64,000 nucleotides of DNA, taken from Gammaproteobacteria bacterium. GTDB taxonomy: Bacteria; Pseudomonadota; Gammaproteobacteria; Burkholderiales; Rhodocyclaceae. The notes under the pieces are model-generated. The model ran no database searches and had not been told where the DNA came from. It saw nothing but the letters and a program-made list of their open reading frames with translations. The position numbers and the translations under genes are program-made. Location of the stretch: positions 1-64,000 of the forward strand of contig JAHJHI010000032.1 of NCBI GenBank assembly GCA_018824085.1. The letters are read 5' to 3'. Positions 53,486-63,367 of this stretch are shown here, piece after piece (position 1 is the first letter of the stretch; each line of letters starts with the position of its first letter).

Positions 53486-54358
53486 TCAGCGGTTGAGCGC
53501 GGCGGCCAGTTCGCGCCGATAGTGGCGAACCAGTTCGTGATTGCCGCCGAGCAGCGCGAACAGGTCGAGCAGCGCGCGCCGGCCCGCGTCATCGTCGAAG
53601 GCGCGGTCGCGGCGCACCACTTCGAGCGCCTGTTCCATGGCGCCGGCCCAGTCCTCGCGCGCCGCCAGCGCCGCCGACCAGGCGAGCCGCGCGGCGAGGT
53701 CGGCCGGATTGCGCGCGATGCGCGCCGCGTAGTCCTCGCCGTCACCGTCCGGCTGGCGCCGGGCCACCGCGATGCGTGCGTAAAGCGTGCCGATGCGCGC
53801 GCGGTCTTCCTGTTCGTAGGGCAGGGCGTCCAGTGCCGCCTGCGCTTCGTCCAGACGGGCGAGCGCGATCAGCGCCTCCACGCGCCCGAGAATGGCCGGC
53901 TCGAACCGGGCGTCAAGCGCCAGTGCATCGTCATGCAGCGCCAGCGCGGCCATGGCCTCGCCGCGCGCGAGCGCCGCCTGTGCCTGCTCGTGCAGCGGCT
54001 CGGCCGGTGACGGCAGCAGCGCATCCATGAAGAGGCGCAGTTCGCGTTCCGGCAGCACGCCGGTGAACTCATCCACCACGACGCCGCCGGAAAAGGCCTT
54101 CACGTTGGGAATGCCGCGCACCTGGAAGCGGCGCGCCAGCTCCGGATTGTCGTCCGAATTGATCTTCGCCAGGCGCATGCGGCCGGCGTACTCGGCGGCC
54201 AGCGCTTCCAGCTTCGGTGTCAACGCACGGCAGGGCTGGCACCAGGGTGCCCAGAAGTCGACGAGCACCGGCTTGCGATGCGACGCATCGATCACGTCGC
54301 GCTGGAAATTGGTCAGGTGGACCTCGATGACGTCGGCGCTTGTGACATCGACGGACAT
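53486..54358 (-). CDS. Thioredoxin-TPR chaperone (CnoX/YbbN-like)
   Basis: A 290-residue cytoplasmic protein: thioredoxin domain ~10-115 with the active site WAPWCQPCRALTPKLEAL and cis-Pro RGIPNVKAF, then helical TPR-like repeats (~125-290). Many CnoX have SxxC; here the redox pair CxxC is complete, as in several betaproteobacteria. It protects substrates from oxidation and passes them to GroEL in E. coli. Start MSVDVTSADV at 54358. Confidence 0.9.
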   Translation of the reverse strand: MSVDVTSADVIEVHLTNFQRDVIDASHRKPVLVDFWAPWCQPCRALTPKLEALAAEYAGRMRLAKINSDDNPELARRFQVRGIPNVKAFSGGVVVDEFTGVLPERELRLFMDALLPSPAEPLHEQAQAALARGEAMAALALHDDALALDARFEPAILGRVEALIALARLDEAQAALDALPYEQEDRARIGTLYARIAVARRQPDGDGEDYAARIARNPADLAARLAWSAALAAREDWAGAMEQALEVVRRDRAFDDDAGRRALLDLFALLGGNHELVRHYRRELAAALNR

Positions 54359-54640
54359 GGTTCTGGACTCCTGTTGTGACGAAGGTTCGACGCGGCGACC
54401 GATGCGTGCCGCCCGCACGAATGCTAGTGCGAATCGGCTGACATCCGCCAGTCCCGCGCTGTCACGACGCTGCCGGGAGTCCTACGGCGCGCGCGCCGGG
54501 GGCCGACAGCCGCCCCGGCAGCCGCTGCGTAATCTGGACACGTCTGATCACGCATCGCAACGCGGACAACACAACGCCGCCGTGATGCCGCCCCCCGGTT
54601 CCGGCGACGACGGAGCCTGAACAGCCAAAAGGAGAACACG

Positions 54641-55048
54641 ATGACCCAGCACAAGACACTGACGATGATGTGCTCGTTTGCCCTGCTGCTTGCCACGATG
54701 CCCGCTGCGGCAGCCGATGCCGATGCCGAAGACGCCGCCGAAGCCCGCGCGGAGGCGCGTTACGAGGCGGCGAAGGACAGCGCCGAGCGCAATTACAAGG
54801 GTGCGATGGCGCGTTGCGACGCGCTGAGCGGCGATGCCGAGGACGTGTGCGAAAAGGACGCCGAGGTGGCACGCGATGCGGCGATGTCGGAAGCGAAGAT
54901 CCAGCTCAAGTCCGACGAGGCGCGCGCCGACACGATCGAGGACCGCATGGAGGCCGAGTACGAAGCCGCCAAGGCGCGCTGCGGTTCGATGGACGGCAAG
55001 GCGGAGGACGCCTGCGTCGCGGAAGCCAAGGTGAAGTACGCGCAGTAA
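54641..55048 (+). CDS. Small periplasmic Ala/Glu-rich protein with duplicated Cys-pair module
   Basis: A 135-residue exported protein: signal peptide (LTMMCSFALLLATMPAAAAD). The mature part is predicted to be helical and strongly charged. A unit repeats twice: AKDSAERNYKGAMARCDALS then GDAEDVCEKDAEVAR, and EYEAAKARCGSMDGKAEDAC; in each, two Cys are ~10 residues apart and could bridge a helical hairpin. GGAG ribosome site at 54630-54633. I do not recognise a function; a stress or metal-related periplasmic role is guesswork. Confidence 0.8.
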   Translation: MTQHKTLTMMCSFALLLATMPAAAADADAEDAAEARAEARYEAAKDSAERNYKGAMARCDALSGDAEDVCEKDAEVARDAAMSEAKIQLKSDEARADTIEDRMEAEYEAAKARCGSMDGKAEDACVAEAKVKYAQ

Positions 55049-55111
55049 GCAGCGCTGCGCCGGGCGGCGCGGCGCTGCCGCACTGGTCCGGCCGGCAGCG
55101 GGGCAAAGCCG

Positions 55112-55117
55112 TATAAT
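55112..55117 (+). promoter_or_regulatory. Candidate -10 element of purL
   Basis: TATAAT 56 bases before the purL start; no good -35 at standard spacing. A purine-repressor site is not evident. Confidence 0.45.
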
Positions 55118-55172
55118 CGCGCATTGAATGGCGTGCGTGCGCGTCCGGCTCATCCTCCCCGCTGCTTCTTCC

Positions 55173-58100
55173 ATGGCCCATATCCTCAAGCTCCGCGGCT
55201 CGCCCGCGTTTTCCGACGCGCGCCTTGCGCGGCTGACCGCCGATTGCCGCGCGGCAGTGCCCCGGCTGCGCGCGCTGCGCGCGCTGCGCGCCAGCCAGTA
55301 CTTCTTCGTCGAATGCGTTGCCGAACCGGACGCCTCCGAGCTTGAGCGCCTGTGCGCGCTGCTCGGCGCCCAGCCGGCGGAACCGGTGGCGGGCGACGTG
55401 CTGCTGGTGACGCCGCGTCTGGGCACCATTTCGCCGTGGTCGTCGAAGGCGAGCGACATCGCGCGCAACTGCGGGTTGTCCAGCGTGCTTCGCATCGAGC
55501 GCGGCGTGCTGCACGAGATCGAATTCGCGCGCGGCCTGCTGGGCGTGACGACGCCGGACGAGGCCGAGCGCGCGGTGCTGGCCGGGCGGCTGCACGACCG
55601 CATGACCGAATCGGTGCTCAATGCGCCGGACGAGGCCGACGCGCTGTTCAGCCACGTGCCGCCGCGTCCGCTGGTCAGCGTGTCGCTGGCCAAGGGGCGC
55701 CCGTCACTGGAGCGCGCCAACAGCGAACTTGGCCTGGCGCTGTCCGAGGACGAGATCGACTACCTGCTCGACGCCTACACGCGGCTGGATCGCGCGCCGA
55801 CGGACGTCGAACTGATGATGTTCGCGCAGGCCAATTCCGAGCACTGCCGGCACAAGATATTCAACGCGAGCTGGACCATCGACTACGCCACGCAGGACAT
55901 GAGCCTGTTCGGCATGATCCGCGAGACGCATCGCGCGACGCCGCAACACACGGTGGTGGCCTATTCGGACAACGCCGCGGTGATAGAGGGCGCGACGACC
56001 GGACCGGTCGAGCGCTTCTACCCCGACCGGGATGGCCGCTGGAGCTGGCACAGCGAATCGATGCACTTCCTCGCCAAGGTGGAAACCCACAACCACCCGA
56101 CCGCGATTTCTCCCTTTCCGGGTGCGGCAACCGGCGCCGGCGGCGAAATCCGCGACGAAGGCGCGACCGGGCGCGGCGCGCGTCCCAAGGCCGGGCTGGC
56201 CGGTTTCTCCGTTTCCAACCTGAACATTCCGGGCTTCGAGCAGCCCTGGGAGCGCGTCGACGGCGAGATATACGGCAAGCCGGAGCGCATCGCGTCGGCG
56301 CTGCAGATCATGATCGACGGTCCGCTCGGCGCGGCCGCGTTCAACAACGAATTCGGCCGCCCCAATCTTGCCGGCTACTTCCGCACCTTCGAGCTGCCCT
56401 TCATGGGCGAGATGCGCGGCTATCACAAGCCCATCATGATTGCCGGCGGCATCGGCAACATCAGCGCACGCGATGCCTTCAAGGTCGAGTTCCCGGCGGG
56501 CACCAGGCTCATCGTGCTGGGCGGCCCGGCGATGCTGATCGGCCTCGGCGGCGGCGCAGCGTCGAGCATGACGACCGGCAGCAATACGGCCGACCTCGAC
56601 TTCGCGTCGGTGCAGCGCGGCAACCCGGAGATCGAACGCCGGGCGCAGGAGGTCATTGACCGCTGCTGGCAGATGAAGGACAACAATCCGATCCTCGCCG
56701 TGCATGACGTCGGTGCGGGCGGGCTGTCCAACGCGCTGCCCGAACTGGCCTGGGGCGCCGGTCATGGCGCGCGCTTCGACCTGCGTTCCATCCTCAGCGA
56801 AGAGTCGGGCATGAGCCCGGCCGAGTTGTGGTGCAACGAATCGCAGGAGCGCTACGTGCTCGCCGTGGCGGCCGAGCGGATCGAGGAATTCGGTGCGCTG
56901 TGCGAGCGCGAGCGCTGCCCGTACGCCGTGCTCGGCGAAGCCACCGGTGACGGCATGCTGACGGTGGAGGATGCGCACTTCGGCAGCAAGCCGGTCGACA
57001 TGTCGATGGACGTGCTGCTCGGCAAGCCGCCCAAGATGCATCGCAACGCGTCGCGCCGTGGCGCGTTTGCGCCGCCGATGGACGTTGCCGGCCATGACCT
57101 GAAGGAGATCGCCTACCGCGTGCTGCACATGCCGTCGGTCGCCAGCAAGTCCTTTCTCATCACCATCGGTGACCGCAGCGTCGGCGGCCTGACCGCGCGC
57201 GACCAGTTCGTCGGCCCGTGGCAGGTGCCGGTGGCCGACGCGGCCGTGACCTGCGAAGGGTTCAGCGGCTATCGCGGCGAAGCGTTCGCGATGGGCGAGC
57301 GCACGCCGGTGGCGCTGCTCAGCGGCCCGGCATCCGGGCGCATGGCGATCGGCGAGGCGATCACCAATCTTGCCGCGGCCGACGTGCGCAGCTTCGACCG
57401 CATCAAGCTTTCCGCGAACTGGATGGCGGCGGCCGGCCACAAGGGCGAGGACGCCGCGCTGTTCGACACGGTGAAGGCGGTCGCGATGACCTTCTGCCCG
57501 GCGCTCGGCCTGTCGATTCCGGTCGGCAAGGACAGCCTGTCGATGAAGACGCGCTGGCGCGACGGCGACACGGACAAGGAAGTGGTGTCGCCGCTGTCGC
57601 TCATCATCACCGCGTTCGCGCCGGTCGACGACGTGCGCAAGACGCTGACGCCGCAACTGCTGGTCGACCCCGAAGTCGATACCGAACTGCTGCTGCTCGA
57701 CCTGGGCCAGATGAAGAACCGCCTCGGCGGCTCGGCGTTTGCCCAGGCCTGCGGTGTCAGCGGCGAACACGCGCCCGACGCCGACGCGCTGCTGCTCGGC
57801 CGCTTCCTGCCGGCGATCCGCACGTTGCGCGACGCCGGCCTGCTGCTCGCCTACCATGACCGCTCGGACGGCGGCCTGTTCGCGACGCTGTGTGAAATGT
57901 CGTTCGCATCGAAGGTCGGCCTGTCGATCAATCTTGATACGGTGGCCTACGACCCCTTGCTGGTGGACGTCGATTCGCTGGCCAAGAAGGCCGACGCGGT
58001 ACGCGGGCGCTTCAACGACCGCATCTTCGGCGCGCTGTTCAGCGAAGAGCTGGGCGCCGTGCTGCAGATCCGCGTGAGCGAGCGCTCGCGCGTCATGGAC

Positions 58101-59153
58101 ATCCTGCGTGAAGGCGGGCTGTCGGGTGTCACGCACGGCATCGGCAGCCCGAACGACCGCGATGAAATCCGCGTATGGCACAACGCAAAGGTCGTCTTCA
58201 GCGAGCCGCGCGCCGACCTGATGAAGGCCTGGTACGGCGTGAGTCACCATATCGCGGCGCTGCGCGACGACGCCGACTGCGCGCGCGAGGAATACGCGCT
58301 GCTCGACGACGCGGACGACGGCGGCCTGTTCTCGGCGCTGACGTTCGAGGCGCAGGAGGACGTCGCTGCGCCCTTCGTCTCCAGGGGCGTGCGGCCGAAG
58401 ATCGCCATCCTGCGCGAGCAGGGGGTGAACGGCCAGGTCGAGATGGCCGCGGCGTTCGACCGCGCCGGCTTCGATGCGCACGACGTACACATGTCCGACC
58501 TGATGGCCGGACGCGTGTCGCTGGCCGATTTCAAGGGGCTGGCGGCCTGCGGCGGCTTTTCCTATGGTGACGTGCTCGGCGCAGGTTCCGGCTGGGCCAA
58601 GTCCATCCTGTTCAATTCGGCGCTGCGGGATGCCTTCGCGGCCTACTTCGAACGCGAGGACAGCTTTGCGCTGGGCGTGTGCAACGGTTGCCAGATGATG
58701 AGCCAGCTGCGCGACATCGTGCCCGGTGCCACGCACTGGCCGCGTTTCGAGCGCAACCGCTCGGAGCAGTTCGAAGCGCGCCTGACGATGGTGGAAGTCA
58801 TGGATTCACCGTCCATCCTGCTGCGCGGCATGTCCGGCTCCAGGCTGCCCGTCGTCGTGTCGCACGGCGAAGGACGCGCCGCGTTCGATGACCTGCAGGC
58901 ACAGTCGATGGCGCGCGTGGCGATGCGCTTCATCGACCACGACGGCCACGTGGCAACACGCTACCCGCGCAACCCGAACGGCTCGCCGGACGGCATCACC
59001 GCGCTGAGCACGGACGACGGACGCGTCACCATCATGATGCCGCACCCGGAACGCGTCTTCCGCAGCGTGCAGATGAGCTGGCATCCGGCGCACTGGGGCG
59101 AGGACAGCCCGTGGATGCGCATGTTCAGGAACGCGCGGGTGTGGGTGGGTTGA
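55173..59153 (+). CDS. purL: Phosphoribosylformylglycinamidine synthase (single-chain PurL)
   Basis: Large single-chain FGAM synthase of purine synthesis, 1326 residues (usual ~1300). N-terminal PurS-like domain (~1-150), linker, two AIRS-like halves with [38 protein letters not shown] and [11 protein letters not shown], and a C-terminal class I glutamine amidotransferase: nucleophile Cys in [13 protein letters not shown], His/Glu in [10 protein letters not shown]. Start [13 protein letters not shown] at 55173; the upstream in-frame ATG lies in promoter DNA. Monocistronic, with a terminator at 59177. Confidence 0.97.
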   Translation: MAHILKLRGSPAFSDARLARLTADCRAAVPRLRALRALRASQYFFVECVAEPDASELERLCALLGAQPAEPVAGDVLLVTPRLGTISPWSSKASDIARNCGLSSVLRIERGVLHEIEFARGLLGVTTPDEAERAVLAGRLHDRMTESVLNAPDEADALFSHVPPRPLVSVSLAKGRPSLERANSELGLALSEDEIDYLLDAYTRLDRAPTDVELMMFAQANSEHCRHKIFNASWTIDYATQDMSLFGMIRETHRATPQHTVVAYSDNAAVIEGATTGPVERFYPDRDGRWSWHSESMHFLAKVETHNHPTAISPFPGAATGAGGEIRDEGATGRGARPKAGLAGFSVSNLNIPGFEQPWERVDGEIYGKPERIASALQIMIDGPLGAAAFNNEFGRPNLAGYFRTFELPFMGEMRGYHKPIMIAGGIGNISARDAFKVEFPAGTRLIVLGGPAMLIGLGGGAASSMTTGSNTADLDFASVQRGNPEIERRAQEVIDRCWQMKDNNPILAVHDVGAGGLSNALPELAWGAGHGARFDLRSILSEESGMSPAELWCNESQERYVLAVAAERIEEFGALCERERCPYAVLGEATGDGMLTVEDAHFGSKPVDMSMDVLLGKPPKMHRNASRRGAFAPPMDVAGHDLKEIAYRVLHMPSVASKSFLITIGDRSVGGLTARDQFVGPWQVPVADAAVTCEGFSGYRGEAFAMGERTPVALLSGPASGRMAIGEAITNLAAADVRSFDRIKLSANWMAAAGHKGEDAALFDTVKAVAMTFCPALGLSIPVGKDSLSMKTRWRDGDTDKEVVSPLSLIITAFAPVDDVRKTLTPQLLVDPEVDTELLLLDLGQMKNRLGGSAFAQACGVSGEHAPDADALLLGRFLPAIRTLRDAGLLLAYHDRSDGGLFATLCEMSFASKVGLSINLDTVAYDPLLVDVDSLAKKADAVRGRFNDRIFGALFSEELGAVLQIRVSERSRVMDILREGGLSGVTHGIGSPNDRDEIRVWHNAKVVFSEPRADLMKAWYGVSHHIAALRDDADCAREEYALLDDADDGGLFSALTFEAQEDVAAPFVSRGVRPKIAILREQGVNGQVEMAAAFDRAGFDAHDVHMSDLMAGRVSLADFKGLAACGGFSYGDVLGAGSGWAKSILFNSALRDAFAAYFEREDSFALGVCNGCQMMSQLRDIVPGATHWPRFERNRSEQFEARLTMVEVMDSPSILLRGMSGSRLPVVVSHGEGRAAFDDLQAQSMARVAMRFIDHDGHVATRYPRNPNGSPDGITALSTDDGRVTIMMPHPERVFRSVQMSWHPAHWGEDSPWMRMFRNARVWVG

Positions 59154-59176
59154 TCCGCCCTGCGGTGAAATGAAAG

Positions 59177-59198
59177 AGCCGGCGCAAGCCGGTTTTTT
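59177..59198 (+). terminator. Intrinsic terminator of purL
   Basis: AGCCGGC (59177-59183) with GCCGGTT (59188-59194), loop GCAA, six T to 59198. Lies 24 bases after the stop and between convergent genes. Confidence 0.88.
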
Positions 59199-59237
59199 CA
59201 TTGCCGCTGCCGCGTTGCGTGCGAGGGGCGTGTCCGG

Positions 59238-60137
59238 TCAGTCCGGGCCGGCGTCGCGGAGCGGTTCGCCCAGCAGCGCCTCGAAGGCAAGCGCGGCCGG
59301 ACCGAGCGGGCGCTCGGGCAGGCGTATCCGGTAGAGCGTGCGCTGGATGGGCGCACCGCCCGGATGCACGCGCCGCACGCGGCCGAGCGCGAGCTGGTCG
59401 CGCGCGCAGATGCGCGGCACCAGTCCCAGACCGCGACCGGCAGCCACCGTCTGCACGATCGCCTCGTTGCTGCCCACCTCTATCGTGCGCGCCGGCGTCA
59501 GTCCCAGTTCGTCGAGCACGCGGTCGGTCGCCGAACGGCTGCCGGAGCCGTATTCGCGCACGATCCACGTGTGATCCGACAGCGCTGCCGGATGGAAGGC
59601 GCCTTGTGCCGGCTGAGACGGCTCGCGCGGCGCGACGATGACCATTTCCTCGTGCCGCCAGATGCGGCTGTTCAGCCGGGTGTCGGACACGTCCCCTTCG
59701 ACCAGCGCGACATCGACCCGGCAGTCGAGCAGCAGGTCGGCGACGTTGCGGGTGTTGCCGCCGATGACGCGCAGATCGATGCCCGGATGACGCGCGTGGA
59801 AGGCGACCAGCAAGGGCGGCAACCAGTACGTGGCGACGGTGGTACTGGCGCCTATCGTCAGCTGTCCGCGTTCGAGCGAGCTGAACGAGCGCAGCGTCTC
59901 GGCGGCGTCGCGTTCCAGCGCGAAGATGCTGCGGCCGTATTCATACAGCGCCTGGCCGGATTCGCTCGGCCTGAAGGTCTTGCCGCGGCGGTCCAGCAGC
60001 ACCGTCTCCAGCTGTGACTCAAGCTCGCGTACCGCCCGCGACGCAGCCGGCTGCGTGATGTCCAGCGCTTCCGCCGCGCGGGAGAAGCTCCGGGCTTCAA
60101 CGACACGGACGTAGATGCGCAGCAGATGCAGGTTCAT
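59238..60137 (-). CDS. LysR-family regulator (CbbR/YeiE-like)
   Basis: A 299-residue LysR-type activator: N-terminal helix-turn-helix (FSRAAEALDITQPAASRAVR) and an effector domain starting GQLTIGASTTVATYWLPPLL. The effector domain resembles CysB/CbbR/YeiE regulators that sense small anions. It is divergent from a YeiH-type transporter gene, the layout of E. coli yeiE-yeiH. A perfect palindrome in the gap contains its own ribosome site, fitting autoregulation. Confidence 0.9.
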   Translation of the reverse strand: MNLHLLRIYVRVVEARSFSRAAEALDITQPAASRAVRELESQLETVLLDRRGKTFRPSESGQALYEYGRSIFALERDAAETLRSFSSLERGQLTIGASTTVATYWLPPLLVAFHARHPGIDLRVIGGNTRNVADLLLDCRVDVALVEGDVSDTRLNSRIWRHEEMVIVAPREPSQPAQGAFHPAALSDHTWIVREYGSGSRSATDRVLDELGLTPARTIEVGSNEAIVQTVAAGRGLGLVPRICARDQLALGRVRRVHPGGAPIQRTLYRIRLPERPLGPAALAFEALLGEPLRDAGPD

Positions 60138-60139
60138 TC

Positions 60140-60154
60140 ATTACCTCAGGTAAT
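60140..60154. promoter_or_regulatory. Palindromic candidate LysR operator
   Basis: ATTACCT-C-AGGTAAT, a perfect 7-1-7 palindrome in the 49-base lysR-yeiH gap. Read leftwards its GAGG is the Shine-Dalgarno of the lysR gene, so binding there should repress lysR while the site is upstream of yeiH. Confidence 0.65.
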
Positions 60155-60186
60155 CATCTTGTTATTTGCATGATATAGGTGAATGA

Positions 60187-61251
60187 ATGGGCGGCGCGTA
60201 CGCTGCATCCATGTTTTCCGCACACACACCAGAACCCGTCACGGCCGCGGCTGCCGCGCCTTCATCCCGTGGCATTGCAGGCGGGCTTGTCGCCTGTACC
60301 GCCGTAGCGGCGCTGGCGGCGCTGGTCGCCGCGCAGCCGGGCATGACGGCACGCGGATTGGGCTGGCTGCCGCTGGCGGTCGCGCTCGGCATCGTCGCCG
60401 GCAATCTGTGGCCGGCGCTGCCGGTGCGCGGGGCGGCCGGACTGGCGCTGGCGCGCGGCCCGCTGATGCGCGCCGGCATTGCGCTCTACGGCCTGCGCGT
60501 CGGCATTCATGAACTGGGCAGCGTCGGCTGGAGCGGTCTGGCCATGGCGCTGTTCATCGTCATGTCCACGCTGGCGCTGGCGCGCGCCGCCGGACGGCGG
60601 CTCGGGCTCGACGCGCAGTGCGCGCTGCTGATCGGCTGCGGCAGTGCGATCTGTGGCGCTGCGGCGGTGGCGGCGGCGGACAGCGTGATCGGCGCCCGGG
60701 CCCGCCACGTGTCTGCGGCGGTGCTGGCGGTGGTCGTGTTCGGCACGTCCGGCATGTATCTGCTGCCGCTGCTGCAGTCTGCCAGCGGTTTGAGTGACGC
60801 GTCGTTCGGCATGTGGGTGGGGCTGACGGTGCACGAGCTGGGCCATGTGGTGGCCGGCGCTGCGGCGGCCGGGCCCGCGGCGGCGGCGGCGGCGCTGGTC
60901 GAGAAGATGATGCGCGTGATGCTGCTGGCTCCGGTGGTGATGCTGATCGCCGCACGGATGAACGCCGGGCGCAGCGGTGCGGCGCGCATGCCGGCGGTGC
61001 CGGGTTTCCTGTACGGGTTTGCGCTGATGATCGCGCTCAATGCCGCTCAATTGCTGCCGGGATGGTTGCAGTCCTTCGGTGGCGAACTGGCGCAGGCACT
61101 GCTGGCCGCCGGTCTGGCCGCACTCGGCGCGAACACGCGGCTGGCCGACATGGCCGGCGCGGGCTGGCGGGTGTGGGCGCTGGCGACGCTGCTGTGGATC
61201 TATCTGCTGCTGGCCGGCTTCGCGCTGGTCAGTCTGGTGGCCTGGCTGTGA
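60187..61251 (+). CDS. YeiH/UPF0324-family membrane transporter
   Basis: A 354-residue integral membrane protein with ~10 helices. Motifs LGWLPLAVALGIVAGNLWPAL, RAGIALYGLRVGIHELGSVG, LIGCGSAICGAAAVAAADSV and GLTVHELGHVVAGAAAAG are those of the YeiH family, thought to export sulfate, sulfite or sulfonate-like anions; direct evidence is limited. The start is ATG 60187 or 60211. Divergent from its probable LysR regulator; the exporter and AprA-like genes downstream share the sulfur theme. Confidence 0.88.
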   Translation: MGGAYAASMFSAHTPEPVTAAAAAPSSRGIAGGLVACTAVAALAALVAAQPGMTARGLGWLPLAVALGIVAGNLWPALPVRGAAGLALARGPLMRAGIALYGLRVGIHELGSVGWSGLAMALFIVMSTLALARAAGRRLGLDAQCALLIGCGSAICGAAAVAAADSVIGARARHVSAAVLAVVVFGTSGMYLLPLLQSASGLSDASFGMWVGLTVHELGHVVAGAAAAGPAAAAAALVEKMMRVMLLAPVVMLIAARMNAGRSGAARMPAVPGFLYGFALMIALNAAQLLPGWLQSFGGELAQALLAAGLAALGANTRLADMAGAGWRVWALATLLWIYLLLAGFALVSLVAWL

Positions 61252-61416
61252 GCATGCACGCACAGACGCGGGGCGGATGCGGCGGTGGCGCACCGGTGCG
61301 GTGTGGCCGCGCGCGCACCGGCGATCATCCTGCGTCGGGCGCTTTCCTCGCGCTGGCGCTGCTTTGCGGGCAACGGGGGCAGGGGGGCGGGCTCTGGCAT
61401 GCCGATTGCTCGACAC

Positions 61417-61434
61417 AACCTGTCATAACAGGTT
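61417..61434. promoter_or_regulatory. Palindromic operator upstream of the TauE/SafE gene
   Basis: AACCTGTCATAACAGGTT: 6-bp arms AACCTG/CAGGTT around a six-base centre (TGTYATRACA-like). A nearly identical half (GTCATAACAGGTT) recurs at 62466-62478 ahead of the GntR gene, so GntR is the probable ligand. The 266-base gap (61252-61517) shows no gene. Confidence 0.65.
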
Positions 61435-61517
61435 GGTGCGCAAGCGCCAGTCCGGATCTCCGCCATCGCCGCACGGAGCGTCGTCGGCGCAGGTCACCGT
61501 CACCGGAATCGTCACCC

Positions 61518-62408
61518 TTGGATACAACACTCTTCGACACGCTCTGGCCGCACCGCGAACCGGTGACCTGGCTGGTCATCGTCACGGCGGTGGCCGCTGG
61601 CGGCATGCTGCGCGGCATCACCGGTTTCGGCGCTGCGCTGATGATGGCGCCCCTGTTGTCCCGCGTCGTGACGGCGCAGGAAACGTTGTGCCTCGTCACG
61701 GTGCTCAACGCGCTGCCGCTGACGAACGCGCTGTCCGCGCCGGTGCGCCGCCTGGTGGATCACCGGCTGTTGCTGCCGATGGCGGGCGCCGCCTGCGCGG
61801 GCATCGTCCCCGGGCTGTGGCTGGTCAGCGTGGTGCCGGCGCAGATGTTCGGGCAGGTGGTCGGTGCCGCTGTGATTGTCAGCGCGCTGTCGCTGCTGCT
61901 CGGATTCCGGCTGGTGAGGCAGCGCTCGACGCCGATGTCGCTCGGCGTCGGCGTGTTCAGCGGCGTGCTGACCGGCTTCGGCGGCGTCGGCGGTCCGCCC
62001 GCCATCCTCTATGTCATGGGTATCGAGCGGGACGGCCATCGGGCGCGCGCGAGCTTCCTCGTCTATTTCGGCTGCATCTATCCGGTCGCGTTGCTGGGCG
62101 TCGCGGTGTCCGGCCTGCTGAGCGTGTCGCTGCTGCTGCAGGGCCTCGTGCTGGCGCCGCTTTTCCACTATGCAGGGCGCGTCGGCGAGGTGCTTTTCCG
62201 CCGCCTTTCGGTGCGCGTCTTCAGGCCGCTGGTGCTCGTTCTGCTGGTGCTTGCCGGCGCGATGGCGGCCTGGCCCGCAGGTGTCGATTCGCGGCACACA
62301 GGCGCGCCTGCAAGCGTGGTGCAAGGGCACCTTTGCAGTGCGGCAGTTGCGACGCCAATGTGCGGCACGCCCGATGTGGAAGCTTCTGTTTTCCATATAA
62401 AACAATGA
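61518..62408 (+). CDS. TauE/SafE-family sulfite/anion exporter
   Basis: A 296-residue integral membrane protein with ~8 helices. Family signature repeats: LRGITGFGAALMMAPLLSRV and SGVLTGFGGVGGPPAILYVM. The family exports sulfite or organosulfonates formed during organosulfur use. Start TTG at 61518 (MDTTLFDTLWPHREPVTWLV); the frame is open far upstream but that part is non-coding. The last ~45 residues after the final helix are Cys-containing and atypical. Probably controlled by the GntR regulator downstream. Confidence 0.85.
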   Translation: MDTTLFDTLWPHREPVTWLVIVTAVAAGGMLRGITGFGAALMMAPLLSRVVTAQETLCLVTVLNALPLTNALSAPVRRLVDHRLLLPMAGAACAGIVPGLWLVSVVPAQMFGQVVGAAVIVSALSLLLGFRLVRQRSTPMSLGVGVFSGVLTGFGGVGGPPAILYVMGIERDGHRARASFLVYFGCIYPVALLGVAVSGLLSVSLLLQGLVLAPLFHYAGRVGEVLFRRLSVRVFRPLVLVLLVLAGAMAAWPAGVDSRHTGAPASVVQGHLCSAAVATPMCGTPDVEASVFHIKQ

Positions 62409-62453
62409 ATTGAAGTATTTGCTGCGATGCGGGAAAAATGGCATCGCGTTTGC

Positions 62454-62478
62454 TTGACATGACTCGTCATAACAGGTT
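62454..62478 (+). promoter_or_regulatory. GntR promoter with overlapping operator half-site
   Basis: TTGACA (62454-62459) and, 17 bases on, a poor -10 (TTCTTC). CGTCATAACAGGTT (62465-62478) fills the spacer, matching 13 of 14 bases of the operator upstream of the exporter gene. Binding here would block RNA polymerase: autorepression. Confidence 0.6.
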
Positions 62479-62497
62479 CTTCACATGGAGCTGATAC

Positions 62498-63277
62498 GTG
62501 GCACCCAACCGCAAACAGATGATCGTGCCTGTGCGCACGGACCCGGCAGACGAGGTGTCGTCGGTGTCGCAGATGCCGCTCTTCACGCAGATCCGCGAAA
62601 TCCTGCGCCGGCGCATTCTGGACGGCAGCTATCCGCCGCATTCGCAGATGCCGTCGGAGAGCCAGATGATGACGGCATTCCGGGTCAGCCGCATCACGAT
62701 ACGGCAGGCACTGGGCGACCTGCAGAAGGAAGGGCTCATCTTCAAGGTGATGGGCAAGGGCAGCTTCGTCGCAAAGCCCAAGGCGTTCCAGAGCCTGTCG
62801 CGACTGCAGGGCTTCGCTGAAGCGATGTCCTCGTCCGGTTACGAAACCTATTCGATGCTGCTCAGCGCCCGCGAGATGCCGGCCAGCAAGATCGTCGCGC
62901 AGCGGCTTCAGCTCAGGGCCGATGCGCCGGTGTTCGAGATCCAGCGGTTGCGCTACCTGAACCGCGAGCCGATCTCGGTCGATGTGAGCTACTTCCCGCC
63001 CGCCATCGGCGAGCGGCTGGTGCAGGCCGACCTGGCCACGCGCGACATCTTCGTCATTCTCGAGAACGACCTCGGCCGCAACCTCACGCACGCCGAGCTG
63101 CAGATCGAGGCGATCTCGGCCGACGAGTCGCTGGCCCGGCATCTGGACATCCGCGAGGCCTCGCCACTGCTGCGCATCGAGCGCCTGACCTATGACGACG
63201 GCAAGCCGATCGATTTCGAGTTCCTCTACTACCGCGGCGACGCCTTCCAGTACCGCCTGCGGATTGATCGCAGTTGA
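62498..63277 (+). CDS. GntR/HutC-family regulator with UTRA domain
   Basis: A 259-residue repressor: winged helix ~25-95 (FTQIREILRRRILDGSYPP, MMTAFRVSRITIRQALGDLQ, EGLIFKVMGKGSFVAKPK) and a C-terminal UTRA ligand domain (~110-255: IQRLRYLNREPISVDVSYFP, ISADESLARHLDIREASPLL, EFLYYRGDAFQYRLRI). GTG start at 62498, seven bases after GGAG. The ligand is probably an intermediate of the neighbouring flavoprotein's pathway. Confidence 0.9.
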   Translation: MAPNRKQMIVPVRTDPADEVSSVSQMPLFTQIREILRRRILDGSYPPHSQMPSESQMMTAFRVSRITIRQALGDLQKEGLIFKVMGKGSFVAKPKAFQSLSRLQGFAEAMSSSGYETYSMLLSAREMPASKIVAQRLQLRADAPVFEIQRLRYLNREPISVDVSYFPPAIGERLVQADLATRDIFVILENDLGRNLTHAELQIEAISADESLARHLDIREASPLLRIERLTYDDGKPIDFEFLYYRGDAFQYRLRIDRS

Positions 63278-63367
63278 TGCAAAGGCGCGCTGAAAAAGCA
63301 ACGACGAAGTCCTTCGTTCCCCGCCGGCGCGCCGTTTGACAGAGTGCAGCACCTTCAAGGAGACATC

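Noticed and set aside
55704-58736. 1010-codon open frame opposite purL
   Set aside because: Antisense to unmistakable PurL motifs; low-complexity Arg/Ala/His translation without domains.
60813-61517. Upstream extension of the TauE/SafE frame
   Set aside because: It lies in another frame of yeiH and then non-coding DNA; homology to the family begins just after TTG 61518.
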